A DNA stretch of 64,000 nt from Betaproteobacteria bacterium (GCA_016210745.1 JACQTO010000125.1:18375-82374); one strand, 5' to 3'; shown: positions 43,118 through 51,121, counted from the stretch's first letter. Made by a program: numbers and translations. The notes: generated from the letters alone by a model not told the origin.

Positions 43118-44011
43118 ATGACCTTTCCGATACCTGCTCTCCGTATGGCGCTTGGCGTAGTCGCAGCCCTCGCGCTGAACTCCGCCCATGGCGCGGTAAC
43201 GCTCACGCACGTGCACGGACTTTCCTACAGTGCCGACGGCAAACGGCTCATGATCCCGAGCCACCACGGGCTCGCGGTGTATGAAAACGGCAAGTGGTCG
43301 AAGGCGAGCGGCCCGCAGCACGATTACATGGGCTTTTCGGCGACGTCGAAGCACCTGTACAGCAGCGGGCATCCGGCGCCGGGGTCGGGGCTGGTAAATC
43401 CCTTCGGACTCATCCGCAGCCGCGACGGCGGCAAGAGTTGGGACAAGCTCGGCTTGGAAGGCGAAACCGATTTCCACCTGCTCGCAACCAGCTGGAACAC
43501 GAACGCCATCTATGTGTGGAATCCTGCGCCGAACTCGCGCATGAAGCTTCTCGGACTGCATTACACGCGCAACGACGGCCGCGCATGGAAACCGTCGACT
43601 GCGAAGGGACTCGAAGGCGATCCCAATGCATTGGCGGTGCATCCTGACGATGCCGCAACCGTTGCGGTCGCGACTTCGGCGGGGGTATTCGTTTCGCGCG
43701 ACTCGGGCCAGCGGTTCGTCCCGCTCGCAAAGGGCGCCCAAGCGCTGTCGGCCTATTTCGACCTCGACCGCAAGCATCTCTGGTACGGAAGCTTCGATGG
43801 CAGCGCGCGGCTTGCGCGTGTGCCGCTCGACGGCGGCAAGCCGGCAAGCGTCGTGCTGCCGCTGCTAGGCCGCGATGCGGTGGCCTACATTGCGCAAAAC
43901 CCTTCAAGAAGCGCCGAATATGCGATCGCGACATTCAACCGCAGCGTGTACCTGACAAGCAATGCCGGCCGCACCTGGACCGCCATCGCCGAGCATGGGC
44001 AGGAAAAATGA
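43118..44011 (+). CDS. Secreted beta-propeller protein (F510_1955-type, BNR/sortilin-like repeats)
   Basis: A 297-residue exported protein with signal LGVVAALALNSAHGA. The mature start VTLTHVHGLSYSADGKRLMIPSHHG and the repeated RSRDGGKSW, YTRNDGRAWK, VSRDSGQRF and LTSNAGRTW are Asp-box (BNR) blades of a sialidase/sortilin-like propeller. NCBI names close relatives F510_1955 family glycosylhydrolase, though no catalytic residues are evident. It typically sits in copper or cytochrome clusters. Its end overlaps the next gene by 4 bp. Confidence 0.82.
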   Translation: MTFPIPALRMALGVVAALALNSAHGAVTLTHVHGLSYSADGKRLMIPSHHGLAVYENGKWSKASGPQHDYMGFSATSKHLYSSGHPAPGSGLVNPFGLIRSRDGGKSWDKLGLEGETDFHLLATSWNTNAIYVWNPAPNSRMKLLGLHYTRNDGRAWKPSTAKGLEGDPNALAVHPDDAATVAVATSAGVFVSRDSGQRFVPLAKGAQALSAYFDLDRKHLWYGSFDGSARLARVPLDGGKPASVVLPLLGRDAVAYIAQNPSRSAEYAIATFNRSVYLTSNAGRTWTAIAEHGQEK

Positions 44012-44211
44012 GGCTTTGCATCGCGGCCGCGCTGGGAGGCATTGTGGTGCTCGCGGCAGCCGCGCTCGCTATCCATCTTTCTTCGCCGAAGCCGCAAGCG
44101 CCGCCGGCCGCCTTGCCGTTCGCCCAAATGAACCAGCCGAAGTCCGTGCCGGATCTTCAGTTCCTGGACGGGGGCGGGCAGGCGCACTCGCTAAAGGACT
44201 CGTCAAGCTGA
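44008..44211 (+). pseudogene. Truncated TlpA-like thioredoxin gene (5' part only)
   Basis: The 67 codons encode a TM (LCIAAALGGIVVLAAAALAI) and the lead-in SVPDLQFLDGGGQAHSL, which in TlpA/ResA proteins runs into the thioredoxin core with the CxxC site. Here the frame stops at once (KDSSS, TGA 44209-44211) where unrelated PII sequence begins in another frame. So the catalytic domain has been lost by a deletion. It is coupled to the propeller gene. Confidence 0.7.
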
Positions 44212-44540
44212 TTGTTGCAATCATCAGGGCTGACAAGCTGGACGATGTCGAAGAGAAACTGAAGCCAATGTGCGTGGAGCGCTTCAACGTATCGAAAGTA
44301 CGAGGATACGGCGAATACCGGAACTTTTTTTCGCGCGACTGGGTTTCGGAGGAAGTGAGAATTGAAATCTTTACGCGACAACACAAGGTCGACGCTGTCA
44401 CAACGGCAATCATGGAGGCGGCGCACACTGGGATCCCGCGGGACGGAGTAGTTGCGGTTGTTCCCATAGACAAGTTGTACTTGGTCCGGAGCCGGTCAGA
44501 AGTCACGCCGGAAAATTTCTGGCCCAAGCCCGAGGCGTAA
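44202..44540 (+). pseudogene. PII family protein gene lacking its start
   Basis: From 44202 the DNA encodes VKLIVAIIRADKLDDVEEKL, a PII N-terminus in which the expected initiator codon is GTC. It runs through a shortened T-loop (CVERFNVSKVRGYGEYRNFF) to the B-loop AAHTGIPRDGVVAV and a tail ending FWPKPEA. The fold is complete apart from the start and ribosome site, which were removed by the deletion that truncated the thioredoxin gene. Expression would need fusion to another frame or a non-standard start. If expressed it would be a second PII paralogue in this metal region. Confidence 0.72.
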
Positions 44541-44640
44541 TTCTTCTCAATTCAACCCGAGAATCGGTGCGGTGCATCGTGTTCGCGCGGGGTGACTTCT
44601 GAAAATCTCGAATTGCCGTGAATTCAAGGCGTAGTCGTGC

Positions 44641-44678
44641 TTACAAAAATGTAAACGTGGCGACAGCATCGGGTAAGC
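44641..44678 (+). promoter_or_regulatory. Box promoter copy v (orphan)
   Basis: TTACAAAAATGTAA (44641-44654), -35-like TGTAAA (44650-44655), 17-bp spacer containing GCGACAGC, -10-like GTAAGC (44673-44678). GAATTCAA lies upstream (near 44619). The leader that follows matches those of the DSGYH genes until about 44740, where it joins the reversed end of a broken MerC-like gene, so no gene is driven. Confidence 0.7.
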
Positions 44679-44744
44679 AAGCGGAGATCAAAAAGGCATC
44701 ACTGTCAGCGTGCTGATAGAAGCAGCAACCAAGTGATCGCAACT

Positions 44745-45122
44745 ACGCCGACGCCGAAAATTAAGCCAATCAAGCTCGAAGACGAATTTTCCGAGCAGCA
44801 TGAGAGCGGCCCCTGCGACCCCTATGATCAGGGGCGTCCGCTGCCCGGATCGACTTGCGTGCATCGCCAGCACGCCAAGGGCCGACGCGAGAAGCATGAT
44901 GGTGAGCGGCAGCAGATACGGCGTGTAGTCGAAGAACTCCAATCCCAGGGCGCTCAGAACTGCCGCCTAGGCGGGCCAGCACAGCGGGCATGTCAGCTTA
45001 GGCAGTAGCGCAGTTCCCATTGCCGGGAATGATGCAACGATCGCCTGCCAACGGTCGTTGCTGGCGAAGTCGTTGCTTGTCGTCCGCGCATTCTTGAGCA
45101 GTGCCGCGCAGATAGGTTGAAA
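44745..45122 (-). pseudogene. Broken MerC/MerT-like metal transport membrane protein
   Basis: Reading the minus strand from 45122, the frame gives SNDRWQAIVASFPAMGTALL, then LPKLTCPLCWPA. It hits TAG at 44969-44967, then resumes in frame with AAVLSALGLEFFDYTPYLL, LPLTIMLLASALGVLAMHA and GVAGAALMLLGKFVFELDW. The CPLCWPAY motif and four TM helices resemble MerC/MerT-type and related thiol metal transporters; TAG replaces the expected Tyr codon. Near 44765 the phase shifts and the end runs into promoter copy v. Both a nonsense codon and a lost 3' end make it non-functional. Confidence 0.65.
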
Positions 45123-45408
45123 TCACGACCAATAGGCGGGCGTCCGGCTTGCCGGCTTTCGGCGGTTCATTGGCGCGATTGCTTGATTCCAGGAAGCGAG
45201 CCGCGAGACGGCCAGGGCAATCAGGTCCCGATCGGACGGCGAGCGGATCCGAGAATCCATTGCACCAACATTGCGCGTTGCAGCTTTCCATCGCCCCGTT
45301 TCAGGGCAACGGATCGTCGTGTCTGCCGATGGCATTCAGCGTTCCCCTTTTCTACTCAATGCGTTACCCCACCCTCGGAGGTGGCCCGCTGTTTGCTGGA
45401 GCAAGCGC

Positions 45409-46245
45409 ATGCGCTTTCTCTGGAAGATCGTGGTGTTGGCAGCGGCTTGTCTGGCGAGTTCTTTCGCCTGGGCCTCGCCACAGGGAGATATCCGGCCGTC
45501 GATCCGCGTGCAAGCAGGGGACTGGGGCGTGGCGAGTGTCCAGGACATCGAGTCCGTCCTGAACTCCGTCGCGGAGGTGCTCCTCCCCAGCTTTCCGAGG
45601 CATGCTTCGGTGCGCATCGTCGTGGCGGCCAGCAAGGCAGGACCGCGCGTCCTGGCTGAAAGATCTTCCGGCGGGGCGCATCAGGTGCTCCTGAGCGTCC
45701 GGGACAGACTCTGGGATCAGTTCGCGTATCAGTTCGCGCACGAGCTCTGCCACATCGCGTCCAACTACGACCAGCGCGAGATCGGCTCGGCTTTCGGAGA
45801 GCGCAGCCATCAATGGTTCGAAGAGACGCTGTGCGAAGTCGTTTCCCTGGTCGCCTTGGATCGCCTTGCTTCGCGCTGGAAAGCGTCTCCGCCACATGCC
45901 GGCTGGGAGGCCTATGCACCGGCCTTCCGGCGGTATGCCGATCGCCTCTTGAAGGATGAGCACCGGCACTTCGTGCCGGCGAGCTCAGTCGCGGCGTGGT
46001 ATCGCGAGAATGAACATTCGCTCGAGGGCAATCCTTACTTGCGGGAGAAAAACGAACTCGCCGCCACAGCGCTGCTTGAATTGTTCCAGGGCACGCCGGG
46101 CAGTCTCGAGGCAATCGGTTACCTGAACCTCAATCCGCCTTCACAGGAAGGTTTTGCCGCCTACTTGGCATCCTGGTACAAGTGCTGCCCCGAAGCGCAT
46201 CGGCCGTTTGTCCTGCGACTGATATCGCTTTTCGGCGCGGTGTAG
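45409..46245 (+). CDS. Putative secreted HExxH metallopeptidase-like protein
   Basis: A 278-residue exported protein with signal MRFLWKIVVLAAACLASSFAWA. It carries FAHELCHIASNYD, a zinc-protease-type HExxH (H111, E112, H115). A second acidic helix follows 22-28 residues later (WFEETLCEVVSL, E138/E139/E143), as in gluzincins where a downstream Glu is the third ligand. The rest is helical with no named family. ATG 45409 is chosen because it starts the signal peptide. No promoter box was seen nearby. Protease activity is inferred. Confidence 0.68.
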   Translation: MRFLWKIVVLAAACLASSFAWASPQGDIRPSIRVQAGDWGVASVQDIESVLNSVAEVLLPSFPRHASVRIVVAASKAGPRVLAERSSGGAHQVLLSVRDRLWDQFAYQFAHELCHIASNYDQREIGSAFGERSHQWFEETLCEVVSLVALDRLASRWKASPPHAGWEAYAPAFRRYADRLLKDEHRHFVPASSVAAWYRENEHSLEGNPYLREKNELAATALLELFQGTPGSLEAIGYLNLNPPSQEGFAAYLASWYKCCPEAHRPFVLRLISLFGAV

Positions 46246-46298
46246 CGAAGAAAGAAAACACTCCACCGAACGCTGCGCGGCTTCCGGCTCGAAACGCG

Positions 46299-46613
46299 CT
46301 AGCAGCGAACTCGCTCGCTCGGGTGGCCTGAGTTGCTGCACACGCGGCCGCTCTGCTTCCCCGGTCCAACCTCGCCTTGCGGTCCCGTCGGGCCGGCCAA
46401 TCCTTGGGCAGCCCGCATCTTCTGCGCCGCGTGCTCCTGTTGCATGGTCTGCGCTTCTTGCGGTCCCGCTGGTGCGGCCGTTGCTTGAGCAGCCCGCATC
46501 CGCTGCGCCGCACGCTCCTGTTGCATGATCTGCGCTTGGTCGCGCCCGGCAAAAGCAGGACCGGTCAGCGCGAGCGCCGTACCTGCGATAAGGAATGATT
46601 TGAGCAATCTCAT
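46299..46613 (-). CDS. Secreted repeat protein with collagen-like GPxGPxG segment
   Basis: A 104-residue exported protein. The signal MRLLKSFLIAGTALALTGPAFA is followed by two imperfect repeats of about 26 residues, each with MQQExAAQxMRAAQ and a Pro/Gly link (APAGPQE, then GPTGPQGEVGPGKQ). The second link is a short collagen-type Gly-x-y run. The end (VCSNSGHPSERVRC) has two Cys. GGAGGT lies just before ATG 46613. Promoter copy vii reads toward it from 46755. I recognise no family; the amphipathic Met/Gln/Arg repeats could bind copper or membranes. Confidence 0.62.
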   Translation of the reverse strand: MRLLKSFLIAGTALALTGPAFAGRDQAQIMQQERAAQRMRAAQATAAPAGPQEAQTMQQEHAAQKMRAAQGLAGPTGPQGEVGPGKQSGRVCSNSGHPSERVRC

Positions 46614-46717
46614 GATGCACCTCCGTTTGTGCAACGTTGTTGCAAGTGCCGCGCAGTCTCAGTATAGGCCGCGCGGCGCAAAAGCTCTGACGGTGGGTGT
46701 TATTTTCGCATCCGCTT

Positions 46718-46755
46718 GTTTGCCCGGCCCTGTCGCGCAGTTTACATTCTTGTAA
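46718..46755 (-). promoter_or_regulatory. Box promoter copy vii (upstream of the collagen-like gene)
   Basis: On the minus strand: TTACAAGAATGTAA (46755-46742), -35-like TGTAAA, 17-bp spacer containing GCGACAG, -10-like GCAAAC (46723-46718), 105 bp before ATG 46613. The palindrome could also serve the plus-strand Met-rich gene at 46913. Confidence 0.72.
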
Positions 46756-46912
46756 TCAAAATTACGCCTTGAATCTACCGTTGTCTATGCAACGAGATCT
46801 ATCGATGACTGGGCGCATGATGCTTGAGGCACTTGCACGCGCGCCCTTCTGCAGGAACGCAAGATCAGATACTGTTGTCTGAGTTCCGTTACTTCTCTTG
46901 AAAGGATATCCC

Positions 46913-47233
46913 ATGACCGTTAAGTACATTGCCGGAACGGCGCTTGTCCTAGCCCTTCTAGGCGGAGGCTCTTTGGCGATTGCCGCCGAACAGAATCAAC
47001 CTCCCATGCGGGGAATGCCGGGAATGATGGCGCACGATCAAGGCATGATGGGTGCGATGGGCTGTCCCATGATGTCGGGCGGGATGATGGGCGGAATGAT
47101 GGGTCGGGGCGTCCACATGCCGATGCTGCCTCCCGGCAACGAAAAGCTTCAGCTCCAAATGCAGGCCGAGATCATGCAGAAGGTGGGTGAAATCATGGCG
47201 AAGTACGCCAATCAGCTCCCGCCACAACGATAG
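46913..47233 (+). CDS. Periplasmic Met-rich copper-type protein
   Basis: A 106-residue exported protein with signal YIAGTALVLALLGGGSLAIAA. The mature chain is dominated by Met, Gly and His (MRGMPGMMAHDQGMMG, then MGCPMMSGGMMGGMMGRG). It ends with an amphipathic helix (LQLQMQAEIMQKVGEIMAKYA). Such Met arrays bind Cu(I)/Ag(I) in periplasmic resistance proteins. AAAGGA precedes ATG 46913. It is divergent from the collagen-like gene and shares the box at 46742-46755. Confidence 0.75.
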   Translation: MTVKYIAGTALVLALLGGGSLAIAAEQNQPPMRGMPGMMAHDQGMMGAMGCPMMSGGMMGGMMGRGVHMPMLPPGNEKLQLQMQAEIMQKVGEIMAKYANQLPPQR

Positions 47234-47324
47234 ACGCGCAGGGAAAAGCCGACGGCACGGGGCGGCTAAATGCGATCGATTGGTGCCTGAGGCCGTTCCG
47301 CTGGTGCAACTTCTTGCGCATCAG

Positions 47325-47807
47325 CGCCGCGATCAAGCTGCACACGCTACGGCGAGCAAGGGCCGCGGTTTCCTGACAGCCATCGATCCGGGTGAGGGCT
47401 ATTGGGTCAACGCAACCAGCAGTTTTTTGCTCAGCAATCAAACCGGCGATCCGTCTGCCGCTCCGCCTGCTCCCGGAGCGACGCCCTCCGGCGGCGAATT
47501 GTTCGTCTTGACAGGTGCCAATCTGGTCAAGGGGTGGAACCTTGTCGCAACGGGCGCGACCATGCATCCGCGCGAACCAAATGCGTCTCTCGCTTCAGAG
47601 CCGCCGGTTGCAGGCGAATCGGCGCAGAGCTTTCAGTCGCTTTGGGTCTGGGACAATGCGACAAATCGGTGGTTCTTCTACGCCCCTTCGCTCGATACCG
47701 GCGGAACGGAAATAATGAATTATATCAACGGCAAGGGCTATCTCGACTTTGCGGCGAGCAACAAAACTCTCGGTGAGGGCGTCGGCTTCTGGGTGAACAT
47801 GCCGTAA
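47325..47807 (+). pseudogene. 3' fragment of a large secreted protein with repeated GWN/NKTLG domains
   Basis: The frame, open from 47187 but meaningful only from about 47325, encodes AIDPGEGYWVNATSSFLL and GANLVKGWNLVATG. These are followed by LWVWDNATNRWFFYAPSLD and KGYLDFAASNKTLGEGVGFW. These are paired repeats found at the C-termini of long secreted proteins in this group of bacteria. There is no start, signal peptide or ribosome site, so only the end of a gene is present. A shorter decayed relative lies at 51,174-51,227. Confidence 0.62.
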
Positions 47808-47838
47808 TTGCGCTGTTTCCCACTTTGGCAGAGGCCAT

Positions 47839-48420
47839 TTACACCAATTCTTCGTTCTCCGCAATCGGCGGCAGTTGCTCGAGCGCATGCGCTATCAAAT
47901 CGATACGCGACTGTTCGTCGCCGGCGAATTCGGCGGCGAGCGCGCGCACGCGCGCGTTGCGCGATTCGGCGGTGACTCGCTCGAAGAATGCCTTGGCTTG
48001 CCTTTTGGCGCGCAGCGCGATCTCCAGCGCCAGGCGCGGGGTCATCATCCTGAAGATGAACGCGCGCGCTTCGGGCGCGAGCGGCCCGCACTCGAGCCAG
48101 GCGTACTCGCCCGGAGTGATGATCGGGATTTCGATGCCGCGGCTCTTCTTGGCCAGCAGAAAAGCGTGTTCGGCCTCGAATTCGGCCAGCCGGCCGAAAA
48201 GTTCGGCGAGCGAATCGTTACCGCAGTCGGCCATGTGGGTGCCGAACTCGCGGTAGCGCGCTTCGGCCTCGTACTTGATCGCCAGCGCGTGCGCATACAG
48301 GGTGCCGGGCGAACCGATTTGCTTCTTGGCGAGCGCTTTGGGCGCTCGCCCTTGTCCCTTCGGAACGCCGATTCCCCTGCCGGCATGGCGCTGTCCGTGA
48401 ATTCCATAGATTGCGTGCAT
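47839..48420 (-). CDS. Rubrerythrin/ferritin-like di-iron protein
   Basis: A 193-residue helical protein with ferritin-like iron ligands: AIKYEAEARYREFGTHM, then AEFEAEHAFLL (ExxH) in the first helix pair and AEFAGDEQSRIDLI in the second. The N-terminal 40 residues are basic and glycine-rich (YGIHGQRHAGRGIGVPKG) and carry no rubredoxin domain. Such proteins detoxify peroxide or store iron. ATG 48420 (MHAIYGIHG) is preferred to upstream starts. It is the last gene of a minus-strand set with the PAS protein and response regulator. Confidence 0.75.
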   Translation of the reverse strand: MHAIYGIHGQRHAGRGIGVPKGQGRAPKALAKKQIGSPGTLYAHALAIKYEAEARYREFGTHMADCGNDSLAELFGRLAEFEAEHAFLLAKKSRGIEIPIITPGEYAWLECGPLAPEARAFIFRMMTPRLALEIALRAKRQAKAFFERVTAESRNARVRALAAEFAGDEQSRIDLIAHALEQLPPIAENEELV

Positions 48421-48509
48421 TTCGTTCTCCACTGATCTGACTAGCCCCAGGGCGATTCCCGCGGGCTTGCTGCGTTGATTCGGGCGCAAGGCTTGCACGC
48501 CCGGGCCGT

Positions 48510-49016
48510 TCAGGCCGGTGTCTTCCTGGCTGACTTCGGTCCTTTGGCGTAAACGTCAACTTCGCCGGCGCGCGAACAGCCGTGGAATTCGGCCGACCGA
48601 CTGGAACTCTGATGCCGCTCAACCGGCCGGTGCAAGCTCAACAAGATCCACTGTTTCTTGTTCAGCTCCAATTTCTCCAAAGCGATCCGGAGGTCGAATG
48701 AACCACCGCAGCTGTCCACGCCGCAGTGGAGCCGGGGTGGACCGCCGAGCGCCCAGAACGTGGCATAGGCTAGGTTGTATCCGGGCGTCCTGACGTTCAA
48801 AGGCAGGCCGGGAATAAGCGCATTGATGTGCTTTCCCACCAGGCTTTCCGGCCGGGCACCAAACAGGTTCGCCGCCTGATCATCGCAGCAGCGAACTGTC
48901 CCCGATCTATCCAGAACCATGGTGGGCAAACGGACGGCTGCAATGCCGGCGCCCGAATCGCAAAGCGATCCAGCGCGCAGCGGATCAGCGGGCAATACCG
49001 GTGCAGATAGGCGCAT
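48510..49016 (-). CDS. Stand-alone PAS-domain protein
   Basis: A 168-residue cytoplasmic protein with one PAS domain (about 28-130), containing PTMVLDRSGTVRCCDDQAANLFGA-type segments and SLVGKHINALIPGLPL. After it come a basic tail and no kinase, HAMP or cyclase domain. Six cysteines, including CCDD and the CGVDSCGG pair, may bind metal. It begins 21 bp after the response regulator stop, with AGGAAC before ATG 49016. It could be the remains of a sensor or a genuine short partner of that regulator. Confidence 0.68.
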   Translation of the reverse strand: MRLSAPVLPADPLRAGSLCDSGAGIAAVRLPTMVLDRSGTVRCCDDQAANLFGARPESLVGKHINALIPGLPLNVRTPGYNLAYATFWALGGPPRLHCGVDSCGGSFDLRIALEKLELNKKQWILLSLHRPVERHQSSSRSAEFHGCSRAGEVDVYAKGPKSARKTPA

Positions 49017-49037
49017 GCATGTTCCTAGCGCGGCCCG

Positions 49038-49712
49038 TCACGCGCCGCGATCCTCGATCGCGTACCCGGACCCGCGCACCGTGTGCACAAGCTTTCTGTC
49101 GAACGGATCGTCGATCTTTGAGCGCAGCCTGTGTACAGCGACTTCTACAACGTTGGAGTCGTCGTAGAAATTGATGTCCCAGACCTGCTCAGCAATGGTT
49201 GCGCGCGACACTGCCGCTCCCTGGCGGCGAAGCAGCAGCGCCAGCAGATCGAACTCCTTGGCGGTCAGGTCTATTCGCCCGCCGGCGCGAAAGACTTTCC
49301 GCTGCAGCAAATCGACTTCGAGATCGCCGACGCGATAAACGACGGGTTCGCGGCCCTTGCTGCGCTTGAGAAGGGCGCGAATGCGGCCGAGCAGCTCCGA
49401 AAACGCAAACGGTTTCAGCAGATAATCATCGGCGCCCAGCTCCAGCCCCTTGACGCGGTCCTCGACGCGCTCGCGCGCGGTGAGAAAAATCACCGGGGTG
49501 TCCTTATGCTCGCGCAGCGATTTGAGCACACCCCAGCCGTCGAGCCCAGGAAGCATGACATCGAGCATCATCAGGGCGTAGTCGTTCTCGATCGCCAGGT
49601 GCCGGCCATCGACGCCATTGGTCGCGACGTCCACGACGTAGCCGTTCTCCGTCAGGCCTTGGCGGAGATAGTCCGCGGTCTTGGCTTCGTCTTCGACGAT
49701 GAGAATTTTCAT
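49038..49712 (-). CDS. Heavy-metal-type OmpR/PhoB response regulator (CusR/CopR/IrlR group)
   Basis: A 224-residue two-component regulator. The receiver domain has the acidic pair in VEDEAK, phospho-acceptor D51 in [11 protein letters not shown]78 in FLTARER and K100 in LLKPFAF. The winged-helix DNA-binding domain ends [16 protein letters not shown] and [13 protein letters not shown], typical of the CusR/CopR group. Binding sites known for this group are TTACA/TGACA inverted repeats like the seven boxes in this region, so it is the best candidate controller. No histidine kinase follows. Paralogous pieces lie at 53.2-53.6 kb and at the right edge. Confidence 0.92.
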   Translation of the reverse strand: MKILIVEDEAKTADYLRQGLTENGYVVDVATNGVDGRHLAIENDYALMMLDVMLPGLDGWGVLKSLREHKDTPVIFLTARERVEDRVKGLELGADDYLLKPFAFSELLGRIRALLKRSKGREPVVYRVGDLEVDLLQRKVFRAGGRIDLTAKEFDLLALLLRRQGAAVSRATIAEQVWDINFYDDSNVVEVAVHRLRSKIDDPFDRKLVHTVRGSGYAIEDRGA

Positions 49713-50176
49713 CTCGCGGCAAAAAGCTCTTCGCGTTATGGGGCGCGGCTGGTTCGCCCAGAGGAGTTTTGTCGCGGCATGCTGTTGACGACATCCGCGG
49801 CTTGGTTGTTCGGTTGAGCGTGGACGAACACCGTTCAGACCCTTTACTGGCAATGTATCTGGGTGGAGGCGACCTGAGAGTCCGTCAGCTGGCCCATCAT
49901 CGCGCAACCCCGGTGGCCAAAGCAAGAACAAGGCGTTTCATTATGTATCTCCTTTCTTGTCGTGGAAATTCAAGATGTGATATGTACCGGATAGGCGGGG
50001 GAAAAGCTCCCGCTCAATCCATTCCACTTGCGAAGATTCCGGCTGTCGCCACCGGCGCGGGAGGCGCCGGTTGACGTAGACGCCGGCAAACCGCTCGCTC
50101 CGTTTATCGGGCGTATCAATCGCCGGTTCAACGACAGTCACCTGGAAGCACGAGCTGTGAGAGCGTTGCCCTAGTA
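49713..50176 (-). other. Intergenic stretch with a remnant of a secreted-protein start
   Basis: No full gene is present. AAAGGAGATACATA before ATG 49941 opens [14 protein letters not shown] and stops at 49897, which looks like the first half of a signal peptide. The rest, including the Ala/Gly-poor reading frames, has no family look. This is likely decayed DNA between the DSGYH gene and the regulator. Confidence 0.4.
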
Positions 50177-50521
50177 CTAATTGCCCAGATTCACAGGTCC
50201 GAGGTATCCCGAGTCCTCGGGATTGACGACCGGGCGGAACTTCGAGGACAAGGAAGTGCGCGACTCTGCAGGTTTGCCCTTGTACGGGTTTTCCGTTACC
50301 ACGGCGTGGTAGCCGGAGTCATCCGGGTTGACAGCGACCGGCATCATCGCGGGTGAAGATTCACGGGATGGGAGGGCTTTGGGCTGGTACGGGTTCACCG
50401 AAACCGCCATGTGGTATCCGGAGTCATCCGGGTTGACGGTCGTACCCATGTGTGTTTGCGCGCCGGCCAGAGTGGGCAGTGCGGCGGCGATTGCGGCGAT
50501 AATGAGTTTGCGATTCAACAT
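50177..50521 (-). CDS. DSGYH-repeat secreted protein, copy A
   Basis: A 114-residue exported protein of a family I cannot name. The signal MLNRKLIIAAIAAALPTLAGA is followed by three repeats: VNPDDSGYHMAV with NPYQPK, VNPDDSGYHAVV with NPYKGKPAESR, and VNPEDSGYLG at the end, preceded by SKFRPV. Asp, His and Tyr placed this way could bind metal. The start lies after AAGGAGATCTGTC. Promoter copy i is 89 bp upstream, and the response regulator lies downstream on the same strand. Copy B (53,852) is full length; copies C and D are truncated. Confidence 0.78.
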   Translation of the reverse strand: MLNRKLIIAAIAAALPTLAGAQTHMGTTVNPDDSGYHMAVSVNPYQPKALPSRESSPAMMPVAVNPDDSGYHAVVTENPYKGKPAESRTSLSSKFRPVVNPEDSGYLGPVNLGN

Positions 50522-50725
50522 GACAGATCTCCTTGAGTGGCGTTGTTGCGATGACTTCGTTGCTGTTTTTATCAGCACGCTGACAGTGACGCCATTCTGA
50601 TCTCCGCTTCTTTACACGGCGCTGTCGCGAGGTTTACATTCTTGTAAGCACAACTCCTCCTTGAATTCAGTGCAATTTGAGGATCCCTGAAGCCGCTCCA
50701 GTATGCGGTCCCGTAAATTCCGACG
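50519..50725 (-). repeat. Long upstream repeat block, copy 1
   Basis: The block runs from the DSGYH start through leader, promoter and GAATTCAA to a tail containing TGAAGCCGCTCCA and GCGGTCCCGTAAATTCCGACG split over 50,689-50,725. A close copy occupies 63,585-63,792 in the same orientation, and partial copies lie at 44,619-44,740, 53,700-53,851 and 59,330-59,515. Confidence 0.8.
50610..50647 (-). promoter_or_regulatory. Box promoter copy i (DSGYH copy A)
   Basis: Minus strand: TTACAAGAATGTAA (50647-50634), -35-like TGTAAA, 17-bp spacer with GCGACAGC, -10-like GTAAAG (50615-50610). GAATTCAA lies upstream at about 50,662-50,669. Confidence 0.78.
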
Positions 50726-50737
50726 ACAAAAGAGCAC

Positions 50738-50850
50738 GCGTATTTCACCGCCAGTCAAGGCGCGACCCGCGTATTTATGGAGGCCAACCGCGGGCGTCGC
50801 GACCGAGGGATCAGGTCAGGGTCGTCAATGGCAGGATTCAGTCCAACGCG
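50738..50850 (+). pseudogene. C-terminal remnant of a glycine-zipper protein
   Basis: The plus strand reads YFTASQGATRVFMEAN and, one base out of phase, DQVRVVNGRIQSNA. Together these match the last 38 residues of the protein at 23,938 (STRVFTEANAP and KVRIVNDRIQPNA). The upstream part is gone and one frameshift is present. Confidence 0.68.
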
Positions 50851-51041
50851 CCGGCTTACTGCGATTCGAAACCGGCTCTTTGCCCTTTTAGGGCCGATAG
50901 GACGGATTCGCGGTGATGCTCCCGCATTTCAATCATGTCGTTTTCCGGGAAGGCGAAGGAAGCATGATGTGGGCTCACGGTTTTCGCCGCCGCACCACTA
51001 TGCTGATCGCTGGATTCCGTGGGGGATGCGAGACGGAAATT

Positions 51042-51121
51042 TGATCGCGAAACAATCGCATGTTTTCGATCCTATTGCAGAATCGCAACATCCGCGACGC
51101 CAAACTGGCAAATGAATCCAG
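51042..51121 (+). repeat. Dispersed 75-80 bp repeat, copy 1
   Basis: Shares GATCGCGAAACAATCGC, TTCGATCCT, AATCGCAACA and GCCAAACTG in the same order and spacing with 61,052-61,127, with a 4-base gap and scattered changes. Confidence 0.65.

Noticed and set aside
44688..44942. An 84-codon minus-strand frame that looks like a small membrane protein
   Set aside because: It is the part of the broken MerC-like gene after the internal TAG; its last 20 codons are read through an unrelated promoter leader in the wrong frame.
49897..49941. Good ribosome site and start [14 protein letters not shown] as a small gene
   Set aside because: It stops after 14 codons; more likely the stub of a lost secreted-protein gene.
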